Assembly (NCBI GenBank): GCA_031255655.1 | Contig: JAIRSB010000118.1 | Location: 1-6,127, forward strand | From: Spirochaetaceae bacterium | GTDB taxonomy: Bacteria; Spirochaetota; Spirochaetia; Treponematales; Breznakiellaceae | Reading direction: 5' to 3' | DNA length: 6,127 nucleotides | Shown here: positions 5,949-6,127 of the stretch, one piece after another | How the letters are laid out: every line of letters begins with the position of its first letter | Numbering within the stretch: the first letter of the stretch is position 1 | Notes under the pieces: generated by a model | Databases searched by the model: none | Told to the model about the DNA's origin: nothing | The model's input: only the letters and a program-made list of their open reading frames with translations | Position numbers and translations under genes: made by a program

Positions 5949-6127
5949 TTCTGGACTTTCCTCTTTGACCGTAAGGTCGTTGGCTGGGCTTTAAGTTCCG
6001 ACATGGAAACGGTTCATACGGCAATACCAGCGGTAGAGGCAGCCTTTGCCGTACCGGAAGGCGCGGGAGGGGTTGCCATTTCATTCCGATTAGGGTGTTT
6101 AGCATTGCTACGGCGGACTTTAGTTCA
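5949..6127 (+). pseudogene. Internal fragment of an IS3-family OrfB transposase (rve integrase core), frameshifted
   Basis: Reading rightward, 5964-6029 gives FDRKVVGWALSSDMETVHTA followed by IP. This is the segment of the IS3-family integrase core that normally reads DLFSRKVVGWxMSxxM. About 32 codons after the W, where the second catalytic Asp is expected, the +1-shifted frame reads FHSD (6079-6090), then a TAG, GV, and another TAG at 6100-6102. This is the family signature HSDRGVQY with its Arg and Gln codons turned into stops. Upstream of FDRK, an I-L-D triplet at 5949-5957 in another frame fits the preceding strand, again with a frameshift. The N-terminal part is missing at the junction with the IS30 remnant. 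The right part continues past the window. It is clearly inactive. Confidence 0.68.

Noticed and set aside
5918..6004. Small minus-strand ORF beginning MSELKAQPTTLRSK
   Set aside because: It is the antisense of the IS3-type FDRKVVGW region. The plus-strand reading matches a known transposase motif, so the minus frame is a shadow.
1..6127. CRISPR array, toxin-antitoxin, retron or phage-defence module
   Set aside because: No regularly spaced repeats, reverse transcriptase, nuclease or toxin-like pair is visible. Apart from the unidentified partial gene at the left edge, the intact genes belong to recognisable families or domain types.

Overview
The window looks like a chromosomal segment of a host-associated spirochaete, most likely Treponema or a close relative. 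The main evidence is a tandem pair of FlaA-type periplasmic flagellar sheath proteins, a protein family largely restricted to spirochaetes. Supporting evidence is a PilZ protein with a treponeme-like N-terminal domain and a moderate GC content with AT-rich spacers. Species assignment is not possible from sequence reading alone.

Layout, left to right. Positions 2-112 (+) hold the 3' end of an unrecognised gene, followed by a strong hairpin at 125-150. Positions 113-812 are a roughly 700-bp non-coding spacer with several GC-rich stem-loops, a 13-bp direct repeat and a diverged copy of a short motif. Near the end of the spacer is a near-consensus sigma-70 promoter (TTGACA-N17-TATACT, 729-757). 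It drives a rightward cluster of flaA (813-1646), a second flaA paralogue (1660-2382) and rlmB (2394-3125), with gaps of only 13 and 11 nt.

A leftward cluster converges on rlmB. In transcription order it is a PilZ c-di-GMP-receptor-type protein (about 5671 to 4805), a TPR protein (4808 to 3897, overlapping the PilZ gene by the ATGA signature) and a ComF-family phosphoribosyltransferase (3864 to 3148). The last 290 bases hold two broken transposase fragments placed back to back. One is the C-terminal end of an IS30-family transposase (-). The other is an internal piece of an IS3-family OrfB/rve integrase (+) with frameshifts and stops.

Functionally, the two FlaA proteins are predicted Sec-exported sheath components of periplasmic flagella, and rlmB is a housekeeping rRNA methylase co-transcribed with them. 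The PilZ-TPR-ComF cluster pairs a probable c-di-GMP effector with a scaffold-like TPR protein, and its link to motility is only suggested by proximity. I found no convincing new multi-gene system. The least ordinary parts are the repeat-like spacer upstream of flaA and the composite IS remnant upstream of the PilZ cluster.
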